From Billgrantia gudaonensis (GTDB lineage Bacteria > Pseudomonadota > Gammaproteobacteria > Pseudomonadales > Halomonadaceae), in contig NZ_FNES01000002.1 of the NCBI RefSeq assembly GCF_900100195.1, forward strand, positions 1 through 64,000: a stretch of 64,000 bases of DNA, in the 5' to 3' direction. Shown in pieces: positions 8,892 to 18,390 of this stretch. The notes under the pieces were generated by a model, which was given only the letters and a program-made list of their open reading frames with translations, had not been told where the DNA came from and searched no databases. Numbering within the stretch: the stretch's first letter is position 1; the number at the start of each line of letters is the position of its first letter. The translations under genes were made by a program, and so were the position numbers.

Positions 8892-10969
8892 GCACCCTAG
8901 ACGCCCCCGTCGCCGACCTCAAAGGGGTCGGCGAAGCGCTCACCGTGAAACTCGCCAGACTGGGCGTATCCAGCGTGGCCGACCTGCTCTTTCACCTGCC
9001 GCTGCGCTACCAGGACCGTACTCGCATTACCCCCATCGCCACCCTGAAGGCCGGCATGGAAGCCGTGGTGGAGGGCGAGGTGGCAGCGAGCGAGGTCGTG
9101 CGGGGACGTCGGCGCAGCCTGCTGGTGCGCCTGCGCGACGGCTCGGGCATCCTCAGTCTGCGCTTCTTCCACTTCTCGCCGGCCCAGCAGCAGCAGTTTC
9201 GCCCCGGTGCCCGCGTGCGCGCCTTCGGCGAGGCTCGGGCCGGCGCCACGGGGCTCGAGATCTACCATCCCGAATACCGGCTGCTCGGCGAAGGTGCTGC
9301 TCCGGTGGAAGACCATCTGACACCGATCTACCCAACCACCGAGGGGCTCCACCAGAGTCGCCTGCGAGCCCTGGTCGAACAGGCGCTAACCCAGCTCGAC
9401 GACGCTCCGGACGCACTGCCGGACTGGCTTCCCGCCCCCTTGCGCCAGCGCTTCGATCTACCCGAGCTGCACCACTGCCTGCAGGTACTGCACCGCCCGC
9501 CACCGGACATCGACCGCGACATTCTGGCCAGCGGGCGCCACCCGGCGAGTCGCCGCCTGGCGCTGGAAGAACTGCTCGCCCACCACCTCAGCCTGCGCGA
9601 AGTACGCCTGAAGATTCAGCAAGATGGCGCACCGGTGCTGCCCAGCGGGCGTGGCCTGCAGGCACGCTTTCTCACCCAGCTTCCCTTCTCGTTGACCGGC
9701 GCCCAACGCCGCGTGCTCGACGAGATCGCCGCCGATCTGGCCCAGGAAGTTCCCATGCTGCGCCTGTTACAGGGTGACGTGGGATCGGGCAAGACGGTGG
9801 TCGCCGCCATGGCCGCGCTCGCCGCCATCGCCGGCGACTGCCAGGCAGCGATGATGGCGCCCACCGAGATTCTCGCCGAACAGCACTACCGCACTTTCCA
9901 GGCGTGGTTCGCCCCGCTGGGCATCGAGGTGGCCTGGCTCTCCGGGAAGCTCAAGGGCAAGGCACGCCTCGACACCAAGGCAGCCATCCGCGATGGCCGC
10001 GTGCGGCTGGTGGTGGGTACCCACGCCATCTTCCAGGCAGACGTGCATTTCCAGCGTCTGGGCCTGGCCATCGTCGATGAACAGCACCGCTTCGGCGTAC
10101 ACCAGCGCCTGGCGTTGCGCGAGAAAGGCGAGGCCGGGGGCCTGACACCCCACCAGTTGGTGATGACCGCCACGCCGATTCCACGCACACTGGCGATGAG
10201 CGCCTATGCCGATCTCGACGTCTCGGTGATCGATGAGCTGCCGCCCGGTCGCACCCCGGTGAAAACGGTGGTGGTCCCCGACGAACGCCGCCCCGAGGTG
10301 GTGGCGCGCATCCGCCACGCTTGTGCCGAAGGTCGCCAGGCCTACTGGGTATGCACCTTGATCGAGGAATCGGAGGTACTGGAGTGCCAGGCCGCCGAGG
10401 CGACCCGTGACGAACTCACCGAGGCACTGCCCGAACTTGCCATCGGCCTGGTCCACGGGCGCATGAAGGCTGCCGAAAAGGCGGCGGTGATGGACGCCTT
10501 CAAGGCCGGCGAGCTGGATCTGCTGGTGGCCACAACGGTGATCGAAGTAGGCGTCGACGTACCCAATGCCAGTCTGATGATCATCGAAAACCCCGAACGA
10601 CTGGGGCTATCCCAGCTCCACCAGTTACGCGGCAGGGTGGGGCGCGGCAGCACCGAGAGCTACTGCGTGCTGCTCTATCATCCACCACTGTCGGCCCACT
10701 CCAAGGAGCGCCTGGCGGTAATGCGCGAAACCACCGACGGTTTTCGCATCGCCGAAAAGGACCTGGAGCTGCGTGGCCCCGGAGAAGTGCTGGGCACTCG
10801 GCAGACGGGCCTGGCACAGATGAAGATCGCCGACCTGGAGCGCGATGCCGATCTCCTGGAGCGAGTCGCCCCGCTGGCCGACGCCTTGCTCGCCAGCCGC
10901 CCCGAGGCCAGCCAGCCGCTGATCCGCCGCTGGCTGGGCGCAGAGGCCGGGCGTTATGGGCAAGTGTGA
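8888..10969 (+). CDS. recG: ATP-dependent DNA helicase RecG
   Basis: The protein has 693 residues, E. coli RecG length. The wedge/OB domain is N-terminal, then come helicase motifs: Walker A GDVGSGKT, DEXH-type box DEQHRFG, motif III MTATPIPRT, motif VI QLRGRVGRG. RecG regresses stalled replication forks and migrates Holliday junctions. The start ATG at 8888 overlaps the oxyR stop. The gene ends just before a tandem repeat at 10974, so transcription may run into that repeat. Confidence 0.97.
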   Translation: MSTLDAPVADLKGVGEALTVKLARLGVSSVADLLFHLPLRYQDRTRITPIATLKAGMEAVVEGEVAASEVVRGRRRSLLVRLRDGSGILSLRFFHFSPAQQQQFRPGARVRAFGEARAGATGLEIYHPEYRLLGEGAAPVEDHLTPIYPTTEGLHQSRLRALVEQALTQLDDAPDALPDWLPAPLRQRFDLPELHHCLQVLHRPPPDIDRDILASGRHPASRRLALEELLAHHLSLREVRLKIQQDGAPVLPSGRGLQARFLTQLPFSLTGAQRRVLDEIAADLAQEVPMLRLLQGDVGSGKTVVAAMAALAAIAGDCQAAMMAPTEILAEQHYRTFQAWFAPLGIEVAWLSGKLKGKARLDTKAAIRDGRVRLVVGTHAIFQADVHFQRLGLAIVDEQHRFGVHQRLALREKGEAGGLTPHQLVMTATPIPRTLAMSAYADLDVSVIDELPPGRTPVKTVVVPDERRPEVVARIRHACAEGRQAYWVCTLIEESEVLECQAAEATRDELTEALPELAIGLVHGRMKAAEKAAVMDAFKAGELDLLVATTVIEVGVDVPNASLMIIENPERLGLSQLHQLRGRVGRGSTESYCVLLYHPPLSAHSKERLAVMRETTDGFRIAEKDLELRGPGEVLGTRQTGLAQMKIADLERDADLLERVAPLADALLASRPEASQPLIRRWLGAEAGRYGQV

Positions 10970-10973
10970 CGAT

Positions 10974-11047
10974 GGGCTGCGGGCTGCGGGCTGCGGGCTG
11001 CGGGCTGCGGGCTGCGGGCTGCGGGCTGCGGGCTGCGGGCTGCGGGC
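10974..11047. repeat. Tandem heptanucleotide repeat (GGGCTGC)n
   Basis: About ten and a half head-to-tail perfect copies of GGGCTGC start 4 bases after the recG stop. Beyond them, up to about 11100, the sequence continues in a looser periodic style (repeats of CTCGAA, GCTCG). It separates the convergent recG and SCP2-like genes. Copy number is likely to vary by replication slippage. No coding frame depends on it. Confidence 0.95.
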
Positions 11048-11115
11048 AATAGCCTAACTCGCCCCTCGAAACCCGCAACTCGAAGCTCGTGGCTCGTATC
11101 TCGCCAACGGCGCTC

Positions 11116-11472
11116 TTAAAGCGCTTTCAGAAGCTTCTGCAGCTTTTGCAGATCGCTGGAGTCGCCGACCAGGCGTACCCGGCCCGCCATCATGCCGTCG
11201 AGGAAAGCCTGCTGGGTAGGCTTGCGCAGGATCTCGAGCGCCGTGGCCGCATCGGCGAAACGCAGTTCCAGGTCGAGATCCACCGGTAGACCGCGACCAG
11301 TTTCGATGCCGCGCGGCGACATGCGGTAGTGGCGAGCAATGGCAAGATCCTCGGTGGCGATGCCCCAGTCGAGGCCGCGCATCTCGCTCAGACTGTCGCG
11401 GAAATGCGGCTTGCGCTTGAGGGCGCGCTTTAGCATCCAGCCCAGCAACCACAGCGTCAATTGAAGCTTCAT
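11116..11472 (-). CDS. SCP2-like lipid-binding domain protein
   Basis: A 118-residue protein from the ATG at 11470-11472. A hydrophobic N-terminus (LQLTLWLLGWML) is followed by a domain whose C-terminal part (DGMMAGRVRLVGDSSDLQKL) resembles sterol-carrier-protein-2 folds such as those of UbiJ-related proteins. The upstream in-frame ATG at 11562 lies inside the HU gene, so the shorter form is preferred. It follows the HU gene on the same strand with about 70 bases between. Function unknown; the family often binds lipids or quinone intermediates. The assignment is moderate. Confidence 0.5.
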   Translation of the reverse strand: MKLQLTLWLLGWMLKRALKRKPHFRDSLSEMRGLDWGIATEDLAIARHYRMSPRGIETGRGLPVDLDLELRFADAATALEILRKPTQQAFLDGMMAGRVRLVGDSSDLQKLQKLLKAL

Positions 11473-11542
11473 CTCGAGTCCGCTTCGAACGGAGAGGGAA
11501 GCGCCGCGGCCTGCCGTGATACAGACCGCGCCACGGAGCACG

Positions 11543-11821
11543 TCAACCCTTGCCGACGGCATCCTTGAGGCCCTTGCCGGGCTTGAAAGCCACCGTCTTG
11601 CTGGCCGGAATGGCCAACGGCTGGCCGGTCTGGGGATTCTTGCCAGTGCGAGCAGCGCGCTCGCGCACGGTGAAGGTGCCGAAACCGATCAGCGACACGT
11701 CCTGCCCCTGAGCCACGCTGCCAGTGATCTCGTCGAGAATGACATTGAGCACCTGGCTCGCTTTGTCCTTGGACAGATCGGCACGCTCGGCAATCGCCGC
11801 GGCGAGTTCTGGTTTACGCAT
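11543..11821 (-). CDS. hup: DNA-binding protein HU
   Basis: The 92-residue protein MRKPELAAAIAERADLSKDK has the HU/IHF fold, with LIGFGTFTVRERAARTG and GKNPQTG as the core and DNA-contacting arm. Histone-like HU bends DNA and helps in replication initiation and recombination. It lacks features that would make it IHF alpha or beta. A strong ribosome site (AGGAGGG) precedes the ATG. Whether it is HU-alpha or HU-beta type cannot be told from the sequence alone. Confidence 0.95.
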   Translation of the reverse strand: MRKPELAAAIAERADLSKDKASQVLNVILDEITGSVAQGQDVSLIGFGTFTVRERAARTGKNPQTGQPLAIPASKTVAFKPGKGLKDAVGKG

Positions 11822-11947
11822 AAAGCCCTCCTGAATGTTGGCTATGTTGCCCGGCGATGAGCATCACCGGCGACCTTGTTATCGAATGGCGAATGATACC
11901 GACGGATTTGCCGCCACCGCCGCCTGGCCGTGGCAGCGATACCGAAC

Positions 11948-13105
11948 CTAGCCTAGCAACGCCGGTGCGGCCCGCGCCAGCTCAACTTTCCGCCGCACGC
12001 AGCGTCCTGTCAACGCAAATCCGATCAAACGTTCGTCCTGATCTTCGGCCAGCGCCACCCAATCCTGCCCCTCGCCTTCGAGCCGCCAACGTGCCGGCGG
12101 CTCGGCAGGCGGCAGTGCCACTACCGGCAGCAGCGGTGTCTTGACCAACACCGGCCAGGCACCGAAGACGACGTCGGTCGGCGTGCCGGCCAGCGTCTGC
12201 GCCAGCGCCTTGGCACACGCCTGCAGCGGCTGAACGTACATGGCATTGACGCCATCCACGCAGGCCACGTCGCCCAGAGCATGGACGCCGGGTACGGCCG
12301 TGAGCGTCCGATCGACGTGGATGCCCGCGGGACCGGTCGGCAACCCTGCTGCCTCGGCCAGTGCCGTGCGCGGCCGAAGCCCGGTGGCGACCAGCACCAG
12401 ATCGGCATCGAGCTGGTTGCCGTCATCGAGCGCGACGCCCACGTCCGCGCCCTGCCGGAAGAAGCCGGCCACGCTGCGTCCTGAGTACAGGCTCATGCCC
12501 GCCTCGGAGAAAGCATCGCCCAGCGCCCGGCCCAGCGGTGCCGGCAGCAGCCGCGGCAGCGGTGCCTCCTCGGGCGCCACCAGCGCCACCCGATGTCCAC
12601 CCGCCGTCAAGTCGTTGGCGAACTCGCAGCCCACCAGACCGAAACCGACGATCGCGACCCGCGCTGGGCGGCCCAGCGCTTCGAGAACGCCATGGAAGGC
12701 ACGGTAGTCGTCGAGGTCGTTGATCTGGAACACTCGGTCGCCAAGCGCCGGAGGCACGCGAAACGGCATGGCCGGGCTGGCTCCGGTGGCGAGCACCAGT
12801 TCGCCCCAGGGCAGACGCTCGGCACCAATGCGCAGGGTGCGCGACTGCAGGTCGATCGCCTCCACCCGCGTATGACAGCGCATCACCACCTTCAACTGCT
12901 CGGCAACCTCCAGAGCCGACTGCATGGCTAGCCGCTCAGGCGGCAGGCCCTTGGCAAAGCCGGTCGACAGCAGCGGCTTGGAATAACCGTCACCGCTGTC
13001 GGCGGTGATGACGGTGATCGGCCGATCATCCTTCAGGGCACGCAGCTGGCGCACCAGGCCCAAGCCGGCCATGCCGGAACCAACGATGGTCAAAGGAACG
13101 GTCAT
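11948..13105 (-). CDS. FAD-dependent rubredoxin-NAD+ reductase-like oxidoreductase
   Basis: The 385-residue protein starts MTVPLTIVGSGMAGLGLV, an FAD-binding Rossmann motif, and has an NAD-binding motif VAIVGFGLVGCEFAND in the middle and a second FAD motif (HALGDVACVDG) near the C-terminus. Length and order match rubredoxin reductases (AlkT/RubB type), which pass electrons from NADH to rubredoxin. The ATG at 13103-13105 has a GAGAGG ribosome site; 26 extra residues would come from an ATG at 13183. No rubredoxin gene lies next to it here; in Pseudomonas relatives rubredoxin genes are adjacent to ubiC. It is divergent from ubiC. Confidence 0.8.
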   Translation of the reverse strand: MTVPLTIVGSGMAGLGLVRQLRALKDDRPITVITADSGDGYSKPLLSTGFAKGLPPERLAMQSALEVAEQLKVVMRCHTRVEAIDLQSRTLRIGAERLPWGELVLATGASPAMPFRVPPALGDRVFQINDLDDYRAFHGVLEALGRPARVAIVGFGLVGCEFANDLTAGGHRVALVAPEEAPLPRLLPAPLGRALGDAFSEAGMSLYSGRSVAGFFRQGADVGVALDDGNQLDADLVLVATGLRPRTALAEAAGLPTGPAGIHVDRTLTAVPGVHALGDVACVDGVNAMYVQPLQACAKALAQTLAGTPTDVVFGAWPVLVKTPLLPVVALPPAEPPARWRLEGEGQDWVALAEDQDERLIGFALTGRCVRRKVELARAAPALLG

Positions 13106-13197
13106 GAGCGCCTCTCTCGCTCGCGCAACCCGATGCCAAACGTCAGCGCGCATCGGGAATCGGTAATGCGACGCATGGTACACTATCCGCCCCTCGC

Positions 13198-13782
13198 ATG
13201 ACGTGGAGAGACCCGGTGATCCGCAGCCGTACGGTGCGAAACACCCCTGCTTGCCCCGCTGCCAACGCCCTTCCCTGGCGTCCTCTGTGCGCCGCTCGAC
13301 CGGCCATGTCCCCGGCCTGGTGGCGCTGGGTGGCCTCGCGGGACTCGCTCACCGCCCGGCTGATCGCCGCCGGCGAGGGGCGACGCTTTCGCGTTCGCCT
13401 ACTCAGCCAGCGCCTGGACCGGCCGCACCCCGACGAGGCCCAAGCGCTGGGGCTGCCGGCTGACCGCTACGCCTGGCTGCGCGAGGTGGCGTTGTGCCTG
13501 GAGGGGCGCCCCTGGGTCGTCGCTCGGTCGGCGGCCCCGCTCACTCGGCTACGGGGTTACCGGCTGGGCCAGCTCGGCGAGCGCTCGTTGGGCAGCTGGC
13601 TGTTTCGACAACCGGACCTCGAGCGCAGTCCCATCGAGGTCACCCCCGTTGCCGCCCCCTTTCACGACGCGCCCGGTCCCTGGGGGCGACGCTCGGTGTT
13701 TCGTCATGGCCGCTTCGCGGTGCTGGTCCAGGAGTTCTTTCTGGATACCATGGCGGATGACCTGGCGCTGCCGCCACGCTAG
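13198..13782 (+). CDS. ubiC: Chorismate pyruvate-lyase
   Basis: UbiC converts chorismate to 4-hydroxybenzoate and pyruvate, the first committed step of ubiquinone synthesis. The 194-residue protein carries [30 protein letters not shown] and GPWGRRSVF, which align with E. coli UbiC. It is about 30 residues longer at the N-terminus than E. coli UbiC; a later start is possible. A TACACT at 13179-13184 may be its -10 element. ubiA follows 86 bases downstream. Confidence 0.9.
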   Translation: MTWRDPVIRSRTVRNTPACPAANALPWRPLCAARPAMSPAWWRWVASRDSLTARLIAAGEGRRFRVRLLSQRLDRPHPDEAQALGLPADRYAWLREVALCLEGRPWVVARSAAPLTRLRGYRLGQLGERSLGSWLFRQPDLERSPIEVTPVAAPFHDAPGPWGRRSVFRHGRFAVLVQEFFLDTMADDLALPPR

Positions 13783-13868
13783 GCTGGGCCAAGATCCGAC
13801 AGCGTGCCGCGCCCCGAGTCGCCCGGACGCTGTCTCTCACCCCCGCCATACCCGCTCACGAGGCTGAG

Positions 13869-14759
13869 ATGGACCGCACGCTGCTGCGCCCCACGGGGCT
13901 TTCGCGACTTCCCGACTTCCTGCACCTGACGCGCCTGGATCGGCCCATCGGTACCTGGCTGCTCATGTGGCCCACCCTGTGGGCACTGTGGGTGGCCGCT
14001 GCCGGTATTCCCGAGCGGCGCGTGCTGCTGATCTTCATTGCCGGCGTCTACCTGATGCGCGCTGCCGGCTGCGTGGTCAACGACTACGCCGATCGCCACT
14101 TCGACGGCCACGTCAAGCGCACTAAGGACCGTCCCCTGGCCACCGGCCGCATCACCGAGGGTGAGGCCCAGGTGGTGTTCGCCGCCCTGGTGCTGGCGGC
14201 ATTCGTGCTGGTGTGGTTCACCAATCTCTTCACCGTGATGCTCTCGCTGGTCGGCGTCGTGCTGGCCTTCATCTACCCGTTCATGAAGCGCTACACCCAT
14301 CTGCCGCAGCTGTTCCTGGGCGCCGCGTTCTCCTGGGCGATTCCCATGGCCTTCGGTGCCGTGCTGGGCGAGGTGCCATTCGAGGCCTGGCTGCTGTTCG
14401 CGGCCAACGTGACCTGGACGGTGGCCTACGACACCGAATACGCCATGGTCGACCGCGACGACGACCTGCGCATCGGCATCAAGTCCACCGCCGTGCTCTT
14501 CGGCCACGCCGACCGGCTGATGATCGCTCTGCTGCAGGGTCTAACGCTGGTCCTGCTGGCCTGGGCCGGGGCGCGCCTGGCACTCGGCGCCTTCTTCTGG
14601 CTGGGGCTCGCCGCCATGGCGGCCACCTTCGTTCACCAGCAGGCGCTGATTCGCCACCGCGAGCGGAATCGCTGCTTCCAGGCATTCCTCAACAATCACT
14701 GGTCGGGATTGCTGGTGTTCGCCGGCATCGCACTCGCCCTGTGGCCGACCGCAGGCTGA
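13869..14759 (+). CDS. ubiA: 4-hydroxybenzoate polyprenyltransferase
   Basis: UbiA attaches the polyprenyl tail to 4-hydroxybenzoate in the inner membrane. The 296-residue protein has 8-9 hydrophobic segments and both aspartate-rich motifs that bind Mg-pyrophosphate: NDYADRHFD at residues 71-79 and [12 protein letters not shown] around 186-197. It follows ubiC as in E. coli, so the first two ubiquinone steps are encoded side by side. Confidence 0.97.
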   Translation: MDRTLLRPTGLSRLPDFLHLTRLDRPIGTWLLMWPTLWALWVAAAGIPERRVLLIFIAGVYLMRAAGCVVNDYADRHFDGHVKRTKDRPLATGRITEGEAQVVFAALVLAAFVLVWFTNLFTVMLSLVGVVLAFIYPFMKRYTHLPQLFLGAAFSWAIPMAFGAVLGEVPFEAWLLFAANVTWTVAYDTEYAMVDRDDDLRIGIKSTAVLFGHADRLMIALLQGLTLVLLAWAGARLALGAFFWLGLAAMAATFVHQQALIRHRERNRCFQAFLNNHWSGLLVFAGIALALWPTAG

Positions 14760-14774
14760 GGCTGCATGGCGCGA

Positions 14775-14792
14775 CTGTCATCTTACTGTCAT
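14775..14792 (+). promoter_or_regulatory. Pho box in front of phoB
   Basis: Two perfect CTGTCAT repeats (14775-14781 and 14786-14792) are separated by CTTA, giving the 11-bp period of a PhoB-binding Pho box. It lies about 50 bases before the phoB ATG. PhoB is known to activate its own operon through such sites, so phosphate-starvation autoregulation is expected. Confidence 0.88.
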
Positions 14793-14843
14793 CATGACGT
14801 GATGAGATCGTCAGCGAGCCGCCACTGACCGCGAGGGCCCGGG

Positions 14844-15533
14844 ATGACTGCCAAGACCGTTCTGATCGTCGATGACGAGGCATCGATTCGCGAGATGATC
14901 GCCGTGGCGCTGGAGATGGCCGACTACCGCGTGCTGGAAGCCGACAACGCCCAGGATGCCCACGCCATGGTGGTCGATCACCAGCCGGACCTGCTACTGC
15001 TCGACTGGATGATGCCCGGTACCAGCGGCATCGAGCTGGCCAGGCGCCTCAAGCGCGAGGAAACCACCGCCGAGCTGCCGATCATCATGCTCACTGCCAA
15101 GAGCGAGGAAGACAACAAGATCCAGGGGCTCGAGGCAGGTGCCGACGACTACATCACCAAGCCGTTCTCACCGCGCGAGCTGGTAGCCCGGCTAAAGGCC
15201 GTACTGCGCCGCGCCACACCGCGGGGCGTGGAAGACCCGGTCGAGATCGACGGCCTGTTGCTCGACCCGGTCAGCCACCGGGTCAGCGCCAATGGCAAGC
15301 CCCTGGAGATCGGCCCCACCGAGTATCGCCTGTTGCAATTCTTCATGACGCATCAGGAGCGCGCCTATACCCGCGGCCAGCTACTCGACCAAGTGTGGGG
15401 CGGTAACGTCTATGTGGAGGAACGTACCGTGGACGTGCACATCCGTCGTCTGCGCAAGGCGCTCGGCGAGCACCACCAGCACCTCGTCCAGACCGTACGC
15501 GGCACCGGATACCGGTTCTCCGCCAAGGGTTGA
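14844..15533 (+). CDS. phoB: Phosphate regulon response regulator PhoB
   Basis: The 229-residue OmpR-type regulator has a receiver domain with acidic pocket D10/D11 and phospho-acceptor D54 (LLLDWMMPG), the conserved lysine in ITKPFSPREL, and a C-terminal winged helix (GTGYRFS at the end). When phosphorylated by PhoR it binds Pho boxes; candidates are seen in this window before phoB and pstC. The start of phoR follows one base after the stop. Confidence 0.97.
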   Translation: MTAKTVLIVDDEASIREMIAVALEMADYRVLEADNAQDAHAMVVDHQPDLLLLDWMMPGTSGIELARRLKREETTAELPIIMLTAKSEEDNKIQGLEAGADDYITKPFSPRELVARLKAVLRRATPRGVEDPVEIDGLLLDPVSHRVSANGKPLEIGPTEYRLLQFFMTHQERAYTRGQLLDQVWGGNVYVEERTVDVHIRRLRKALGEHHQHLVQTVRGTGYRFSAKG

Positions 15534-15534
15534 C

Positions 15535-16890
15535 GTGAGACGCCCCTGGAGCCGAGAACTGTGGCGCCTGACGTGGCTGGGCGGGGTCGGCGCACTGCTC
15601 GGTTGGCCCCTCTCATCGCCCGCCCTGGGGTTGGCCATCGGGCTGGCCGTGTGCCTGGCCTATCATCTGCGCCAGCTGCGCGCCCTGCACCGCTGGCTGA
15701 CTCGCAACCCACAGGCCGAACCGCCGGCTGCCAACGGCCTGTGGGGCGAACTCTTCGACCGGCTCTATCGCTACCAGAAGGGGCAGCGCCACACCCAGCA
15801 GCGGCTGCGGACCACCCTGCGTCGCATCCAGGAATCCTCCGAAGCCATGCGCGACAGCGTGGTCATGCTCGACTCCCACGGCGACCTGGAATGGTGGAAT
15901 AGCGCCGCCGAGCGCATGCTGGGGCTGCAGCCCGCTCACGATCGCGGTCAGCACATCACCAACCTGATCCGCGACCCGCGCTTCGTCGCTTACTTCAATG
16001 CCCGCGACTACCGCGAACCGCTGACCCTGCCCTCGCCCATCGACGAACGCCAGGTACTGCAGTTCCAGCTCACCCTCTACGGCGACGACGAGCGCCTGCT
16101 GATGGCCCGCGACATCACTCGCCTGCATCGCCTGGAGGAGATGCGCCGCGACTTCGTGGCCAATGTCTCCCACGAGCTGAGAACGCCCCTGACCGTGCTT
16201 GCCGGCTACCTCGAGACCTTCGGCGACCTCGCCGATACCCTACCAGCGCGACTGGCCAAGGGAGTCTCGCAGATGCAGAGCCAGACCACACGCATGCAGA
16301 ACCTGGTCGATGACCTGCTGCTGCTATCGCGGCTGGAGATCGATCGTGGCGGGCACGACCATGGCCCGCTGGATGTCGCCGCCGTGCTGGAGAGCGTCCG
16401 TCGCGACGTCCAGGCGCTGGCCGGCGAGCGTCAAACGGTGGAAGTGGTGATCGACGAGTCGCGGCGCCTGATCGGCAGCGAATCCGAGGTCCGCAGCGCC
16501 ATTTCCAACCTGGCCTTCAATGCCGTGCGCTATGCCGGCGACGGCTGCCATATCGTGCTGCGCTGGATGCCCTGCGGTGACGGCGCCTGCGTCGCCGTGG
16601 AAGACGACGGCGAAGGCATCGACCCGGTGCACATTCCCCGCCTCACCGAGCGCTTCTACCGCGTCGACAAGGGACGCAGCACCGCCACCGGCGGCACCGG
16701 CCTGGGGCTGGCCATCGTCAAGCACGTGCTGCTGCGCCACGACGCCCATCTGGAAATCGATTCCCACCCCGGCCAGGGGGCGCGCTTTCGCTGCCATTTT
16801 CCGTCGTCGCGGTTGCGCGACGAAGCCGCCAAGGCTAAGCCGCCCGCTACGTCAGTATCCGCTGCCGCCGGTAGGCGCGAAGACTCTTGA
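15535..16890 (+). CDS. phoR: Phosphate regulon sensor kinase PhoR
   Basis: The 451-residue histidine kinase begins at a GTG at 15535-15537, one base after the phoB stop. Two N-terminal membrane segments (about 11-45) are followed by a PAS-like region (about 100-200). The phosphorylated histidine H213 lies in FVANVSHELRTPLTV. The ATPase domain has an N-box-like ISNLAFNAVRYA and G-boxes DDGEGID and GGTGLGLAIV. It lacks a periplasmic sensor domain, as expected, since PhoR is controlled through Pst and PhoU, both encoded at 24-29 kb here. The last 44 bases overlap the 3' end of the convergent wzz-like gene. Confidence 0.95.
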   Translation: MRRPWSRELWRLTWLGGVGALLGWPLSSPALGLAIGLAVCLAYHLRQLRALHRWLTRNPQAEPPAANGLWGELFDRLYRYQKGQRHTQQRLRTTLRRIQESSEAMRDSVVMLDSHGDLEWWNSAAERMLGLQPAHDRGQHITNLIRDPRFVAYFNARDYREPLTLPSPIDERQVLQFQLTLYGDDERLLMARDITRLHRLEEMRRDFVANVSHELRTPLTVLAGYLETFGDLADTLPARLAKGVSQMQSQTTRMQNLVDDLLLLSRLEIDRGGHDHGPLDVAAVLESVRRDVQALAGERQTVEVVIDESRRLIGSESEVRSAISNLAFNAVRYAGDGCHIVLRWMPCGDGACVAVEDDGEGIDPVHIPRLTERFYRVDKGRSTATGGTGLGLAIVKHVLLRHDAHLEIDSHPGQGARFRCHFPSSRLRDEAAKAKPPATSVSAAAGRREDS

Positions 16891-18130
16891 CGAAATTGGC
16901 AATGAACACCAGCAAGATGCCAACCATGCCGCCCAGCACCAGTGCCAAGACGACCACCAGTTGCGTCCTGGGCGAGTCTGGAGCTTCAGGTGCGTAGGCC
17001 CACTGCGTGACATCCGCCACCCGAATGTCTTCCAGACGAATCACGTTGGCACGCAGCAGGGCATTGTCTTGCTTGAGGGCGTTGTACGCATCGATGAAGG
17101 GCGAATGACTCTTCCTGGCCAGCATGGCCTGAATCTCGTGATTGGTCTCCAGCTGGGCGATCTCCTTTTCGATCTCGCGAATCGCTGATGTCTTGGCTTC
17201 CTGATCCAGGTTTTCCTCGATCACCCGACGTTCGGCCTGCAAGGCACGCGTTCCCATGAAATAAAGGGGCAGGCCCTCCTGAGAATTGATTTCGGCATAG
17301 ACGATATCGCGCTCGCCGCTCTGCCGGCCGAGGTCGCGCGGTGTGGTGGGCCTCTCGATGCCCAACTGCTCGGCAATGTGCTCGGCTTGGGTCAGAAGCC
17401 TGATTCGCTCTTCACGCGCCGCGACCACTGCCCGCTTCTCGGCCTCCAGCCGGTCGCGAAGATTTTCCAGGCGAATCTCGTCATCCTCGGACAACCTGGC
17501 AATGCGAGCGCTCACTTCGCCCTCATACGCCGTCAAATGCGCTTCCATTCTGGCTTCATTGCGTGAGATCGCCGAATCGAGGGCCCGCTGCGCACGGTTG
17601 GCGAGAACGCTCGCGAAATCGGAGTTCGCCCAGGAGACATAGGCGTTCAGCAATTCGTGGCCTTGCACGCCGCGAGGGTAGGAGAGCTGCAGTACGGCAC
17701 TGCCCTCGTCGAGCCGGCCAACGGAGAAACGAGCATCGAAAAAACGTCGCAGCGCAGCGTCGAAATCTGCGTCACCGGGCTCACCATCCGCGGGGAGGCC
17801 CCACTCTGATGCCGGCCTGTCGAAGCCTTCGATGAACCGCTGAAAATGCTGGTAGGAGGAAACCCGCTGTACGAACTCATCGAAGGCCCTCTCCTCGGAA
17901 TAGCTGTAGCCCTCGATGGCGTTGATTTCCCTGAGTCCATCGGGGAAAGGGGAGATTTTCAGTTCGCTACTGTAAGTCGGCGTCGTCATGAACAGATGGA
18001 TCAGGGCCAGTGCCACCCCCGCCACGACTGCCCCAGCGATCCAGCGCCAACCCTCCACGAGGGCAATGGCGATATCACGCAGGTCGATTTCGTCAGTAGT
18101 CGCATCGGGATATTCGGAATAAGCATTCAT
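16847..18130 (-). CDS. Wzz-type polysaccharide chain-length regulator
   Basis: The 427-residue protein has one N-terminal membrane span (WIAGAVVAGVALALIHLF, about 29-47), a long periplasmic part with predicted coiled coil (about 190-340) and a C-terminal span (LVVVLALVLGGMVGILLVF) preceded by a proline-rich APEAPDSP. This layout defines the Wzz/PCP family, which sets O-antigen or capsule chain length. No tyrosine-kinase domain is attached. It overlaps the upstream small membrane protein by 4 bases, so the two form an operon. No polysaccharide synthesis genes lie nearby. Confidence 0.85.
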   Translation of the reverse strand: MNAYSEYPDATTDEIDLRDIAIALVEGWRWIAGAVVAGVALALIHLFMTTPTYSSELKISPFPDGLREINAIEGYSYSEERAFDEFVQRVSSYQHFQRFIEGFDRPASEWGLPADGEPGDADFDAALRRFFDARFSVGRLDEGSAVLQLSYPRGVQGHELLNAYVSWANSDFASVLANRAQRALDSAISRNEARMEAHLTAYEGEVSARIARLSEDDEIRLENLRDRLEAEKRAVVAAREERIRLLTQAEHIAEQLGIERPTTPRDLGRQSGERDIVYAEINSQEGLPLYFMGTRALQAERRVIEENLDQEAKTSAIREIEKEIAQLETNHEIQAMLARKSHSPFIDAYNALKQDNALLRANVIRLEDIRVADVTQWAYAPEAPDSPRTQLVVVLALVLGGMVGILLVFIANFVKSLRAYRRQRILT

Positions 18131-18390
18131 GTCTTCTCTCCCTGAATGACGAGGAGAGCAGCATTGACCACGCCGTGGAGAGCGACGATGACAGTGGCAG
18201 CTATCAACATTCGATCTTCCAGCGACAGCCAGAAAATCGCGCCGACGATGATGGTGCAGGTGAACAAGAAGGTGGAGGCAGCCTTCCAGCGCTTCAGATA
18301 CACCAGGGAAAAGCCCGGAATGACGACGAAGAGCGGAAAGACGAGTGCGGGTTCGATCAGCTTGCGCGGATCGTGGGTCGAGGGTTTCAT
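18127..18390 (-). CDS. Small membrane protein upstream of the Wzz-like gene
   Basis: The 87-residue protein (ATG at 18388-18390) has about three hydrophobic segments (LVFPLFVVIPGFSLVYL, FLFTCTIIVGAIFWL, ATVIVALHGVVNAALLV). It overlaps the following wzz-like gene by ATGA, indicating translational coupling. The family is not recognised. The tight link suggests a role with the Wzz-like protein in the inner membrane; this is inference. An in-frame ATG at 18420 would add ten residues. Confidence 0.7.
   Translation of the reverse strand: MKPSTHDPRKLIEPALVFPLFVVIPGFSLVYLKRWKAASTFLFTCTIIVGAIFWLSLEDRMLIAATVIVALHGVVNAALLVIQGEKT

Noticed and set aside
10974..11047. CRISPR-like array
   Set aside because: The unit is 7 bp with no spacers, and no cas genes are nearby. 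It is a simple tandem repeat.
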